Assembly: GCA_903911455.1 (NCBI GenBank)
Contig: CAIWDQ010000229.1
Location: 1 to 7,451, forward strand
Reading direction: 5' to 3'
Origin: an uncultured bacterium
GTDB taxonomy: Bacteria > Bacteroidota > Bacteroidia > Bacteroidales > JACABE01
DNA length: 7,451 nt
The notes beneath the pieces are model-generated. The model did not search any database, was not told the origin of the DNA, and worked only from the letters and a program-made list of their open reading frames with translations. Below, piece after piece: positions 5,517 to 7,451 of the stretch (the stretch's first letter is position 1; every line of letters begins with the position of its first letter). The position numbers and the translations under genes are program-made.

Positions 5517-6698
5517 ATGAAAAGTAAACTATTATTATTCGGACTCATCTTATTTATAGCTTTTACAGCTTGTAATAAAGATAAAGTTTCAACTTATAAT
5601 GCTTCTTTTCATGCAACACCTTATCAGATTAAAATCCCAAAGTACTTCCCTACCTTATTAAATATTCCTGCTGACAATCCGATGACTGTTGAAGGTATAA
5701 GATTAGGAAGATATTTATTTTATGATGGAAGATTATCTGGTAGAACAGAACCAGATTCGTTAATGAGTTGCTGTACTTGTCATATTCAATCTAATGCTTT
5801 TGAATGCGGTATAAATAATTCTCATTTTATCGGCGGCGCTACCTTTGGATTAACAGGAATACCGACTCCACATCACATGTTACCAATGATTAATCTTGTA
5901 TTTAACAGCAATGGCTACTTATGGAGTGGTTTTATTAATAAAAATAATACTGTACTTGGTAATGCATCTTATGGAGTACCTGCTCAGCAACCATATAATT
6001 ATACTAACATTGAATCAGTAGTTTGGATGGCAATAACAGCTCCACATGAAATAAATGGAACTATAGAAAAGACTGTTAATATGATTAAGTCTATTCCGAT
6101 GTATCCTACTATGTTTAAAGCAGCATTTGGAACTGAAGAAATAAATATTGACAGGATAAGTAAAGCAATTGCGCAGTTTGTTCGTACATTAATTTCATCA
6201 AATTCTAAATTTGATAAATATCTAAGAGGTGAAACAAACCTCACAACAGATGAGTTTGCAGGATATGTTTTATTTGTTTCAGAGAATGGAGGCGATTGTT
6301 TTCACTGTCATGGAGGAAGCGGCAATCCATTGTTTACTACAAATTTGTTTTATAATAATGGTATGGATAGTATTTTCAATGACCCGAGAGATCATAGCCA
6401 GGTAACACATAATATTAAAGATAAAGGCTCATATAAAGCCCCAACTTTGCGCAACATTATGTATACTGCACCATATATGCATGATGGAAGATTTAAAACG
6501 ATAGATGAAGTAATTAATTTTTATAGCGAAGCGGTTATTTTTTCACCTAATATAAGTGTGTTAATGCATCATGCAATTAATGGAGGAATCCAACTTACAA
6601 CTATTCAAAAACAACAATTAAAAACATTTTTAACTACATTAAGTGATACTAATTTTATAAGTGATACTACATTTTCAAAGCCGTCAAATCTGAAGTAA
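5517..6698 (+). CDS. Di-haem cytochrome c peroxidase (CcpA/MauG superfamily) lipoprotein, 393 aa
   Basis: The family reduces H2O2 to water using electrons from small cytochromes, or oxidises protein side chains in MauG-type members, outside the cytoplasm. Residues 1-18 are a hydrophobic signal sequence ending FTA before Cys19, a lipobox-like site, so the protein is probably lipid-anchored. Two CXXCH haem c sites are present: Cys85/Cys88-His89 (CCTCH) and Cys261/Cys264-His265 (CFHCH), marking the N-terminal peroxidatic and C-terminal electron-transfer haem domains. Glu178, in APHEIN, fits the conserved active-site Glu of the family's NPxEM-like block. NNGMD (281-285) and APYMHDGRF (318-326) are the usual C-terminal domain signatures, the latter near the distal ligand of the second haem. 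Trp136 in YLWSGF is the likely inter-haem Trp, but the usual WDGR around it is changed. The start is fixed by the signal peptide. No promoter box is seen in the 56-base gap, so read-through from the dehydrogenase is possible. Confidence 0.9.
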   Translation: MKSKLLLFGLILFIAFTACNKDKVSTYNASFHATPYQIKIPKYFPTLLNIPADNPMTVEGIRLGRYLFYDGRLSGRTEPDSLMSCCTCHIQSNAFECGINNSHFIGGATFGLTGIPTPHHMLPMINLVFNSNGYLWSGFINKNNTVLGNASYGVPAQQPYNYTNIESVVWMAITAPHEINGTIEKTVNMIKSIPMYPTMFKAAFGTEEINIDRISKAIAQFVRTLISSNSKFDKYLRGETNLTTDEFAGYVLFVSENGGDCFHCHGGSGNPLFTTNLFYNNGMDSIFNDPRDHSQVTHNIKDKGSYKAPTLRNIMYTAPYMHDGRFKTIDEVINFYSEAVIFSPNISVLMHHAINGGIQLTTIQKQQLKTFLTTLSDTNFISDTTFSKPSNLK

Positions 6699-6715
6699 AT
6701 TAAATTAATTTAATT
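6698..6715 (+). terminator. AT-only perfect palindrome at the peroxidase stop codon, possible weak terminator
   Basis: AATTAAATTAATTTAATT is an 18-bp perfect palindrome that starts on the last base of the peroxidase stop codon. A run of five T follows at 6721-6725. The position suits a transcription terminator or a 3' end protecting hairpin, but a stem with no G or C would be weak, and such palindromes arise easily in this AT-rich DNA. A protein-binding site is another possibility. Confidence 0.2.
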
Positions 6716-6790
6716 GAAACTTTTTATATTAAAATCATGTTTAAGTAAGCTTGATATATCTATACATACATTAAATTAAAATACAAGAAG

Positions 6791-6798
6791 AAATTTTG
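6791..6798 (+). promoter_or_regulatory. Near-match -7 box before the outer-membrane protein gene
   Basis: AAATTTTG differs from TAnnTTTG at one base (A for T at the first position) and ends 15 bases before the ATG at 6814. There is no TTG at the -33 distance. The 115-base gap from the peroxidase leaves room for a separate promoter and this is the best candidate, but it is weak. Confidence 0.2.
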
Positions 6799-6813
6799 GA
6801 AAATATTAAATAA

Positions 6814-7416
6814 ATGAAATATAATACTAAGATACTAATCATACTCATTTTACTAAACTTACTTAGTCATACCAATGTTATTTGTCAGGGAAATCAAAAC
6901 TGGGGGAGTGATTGGAGTGTAAGTGGACAAATTGGGTTAGATTATTTTTATGGAGATGCAAATGATAATCATAATCGTATCTATAAGAATTCTCCTTTTA
7001 GCAGCTTCTATTGGGATAATAAAAACTTTATGACAAGTATAACTCTTGCAAAACAATTAAACCGGTATTTGGAAATTAGAGGACATCTTCTTTATGGTAC
7101 ACTAACAGGCTCAAATGAGGACATTAAAGTTAGTTTTAAAGGTACAGTATATTCAGGGGATATGGATATTACTTTTAACTTTGCTGATGTAATTTTTAAA
7201 AGACCAGAGAAAGCAAAATTTAAATATTATGCATTTATGGGGATTGGCTTAGCTAAATACCGTGCTATAAGTAGAAATATGATAACTAATAAATATATCA
7301 GTGAAGTTAGTTATGCTGATTCAACTAGATTAATAAAAATCCAACGTACTAATACTCCTAAAAATTTAATCAGATGGTATCCATACATAACTTTTCCGCG
7401 TAATATTATTTCTTAA
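6814..7416 (+). CDS. Exported beta-barrel-like outer membrane protein, apparently shortened, 200 aa
   Basis: Residues 1-25 form a signal peptide with a hydrophobic core (ILIILILLNLL) ending in NVICQ, so the protein is exported. Cys24 lacks a proper lipobox. The mature part opens with WSVSGQIGLDYFYGDAN and contains several amphipathic strands with aromatic girdle residues, at about residues 34-45, 72-79, 84-95, 116-127 and 136-149. FMGIGLAKY is typical of small outer-membrane barrels in Bacteroidetes. Only five or six strands are evident, and the chain ends in TFPRNIIS, without the aromatic last residue that barrels usually carry for assembly. The same reading frame meets TAA at 7414-7416 and neither other frame resumes a barrel in the last 35 bases. 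The gene is therefore either truncated or a short variant. A role is not known. Its place after the peroxidase may be incidental, since a 115-base gap separates them. Confidence 0.7.
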   Translation: MKYNTKILIILILLNLLSHTNVICQGNQNWGSDWSVSGQIGLDYFYGDANDNHNRIYKNSPFSSFYWDNKNFMTSITLAKQLNRYLEIRGHLLYGTLTGSNEDIKVSFKGTVYSGDMDITFNFADVIFKRPEKAKFKYYAFMGIGLAKYRAISRNMITNKYISEVSYADSTRLIKIQRTNTPKNLIRWYPYITFPRNIIS

Positions 7417-7451
7417 CAAACATACAAATTAATTATCATACCAAAATTGTT

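Noticed and set aside
5999..6244. Reverse-strand ORF of 81 codons inside the peroxidase gene
   Set aside because: It is antisense to the conserved active-site region and has no supporting signal.

Overview
The window looks like a piece of a low-GC Bacteroidetes chromosome. Three lines of evidence support this. Several starts are preceded by matches to the Bacteroidetes -7 promoter box TAnnTTTG, no start I checked has a clear Shine-Dalgarno sequence, and exported proteins carry the typical short signal peptides ending in CFGQ or ICQ, or a lipobox Cys. All supported genes are on the + strand. I see no RNA genes, CRISPR array, complete mobile element or phage gene.

Layout. Positions 1-46 may hold the last codons of an upstream membrane protein. 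Positions 74-1202 hold two very AT-rich genes of unknown function, one cytoplasmic and one exported. They are linked by a 14-codon mini-ORF that touches both. A promoter at about 1183-1211 then starts a flavodoxin-fold gene (1231-1869) with the four-cysteine motif of iron-sulfur flavoproteins. It is followed 13 bases later by a three-helix membrane protein of unknown function (1883-2425).

The largest gene (2503-5460) encodes a 985-residue FAD/iron-sulfur oxidoreductase. It is a one-chain version of the GlcD plus GlcF type of D-2-hydroxyacid dehydrogenase, similar in layout to E. coli YdiJ. It carries an unusual in-frame insertion made of two adjacent 8-bp-stem hairpins, which looks like an interspersed repeat that landed in the gene. 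Its first CCG half-domain has lost its cysteines. Next come a di-haem cytochrome c peroxidase lipoprotein (5517-6698) and a beta-barrel-like exported protein (6814-7416) that seems to stop early.

Functionally, 1231-6698 is mostly redox: a flavoprotein, a flavin/Fe-S 2-hydroxyacid dehydrogenase and a periplasm-facing peroxidase. The dehydrogenase would feed electrons from a 2-hydroxyacid to the respiratory chain and the peroxidase would spend electrons on H2O2, but a direct link between them is only inferred from adjacency. I did not find a convincing new biological system. The most unusual single item is the repeat insertion inside the dehydrogenase.
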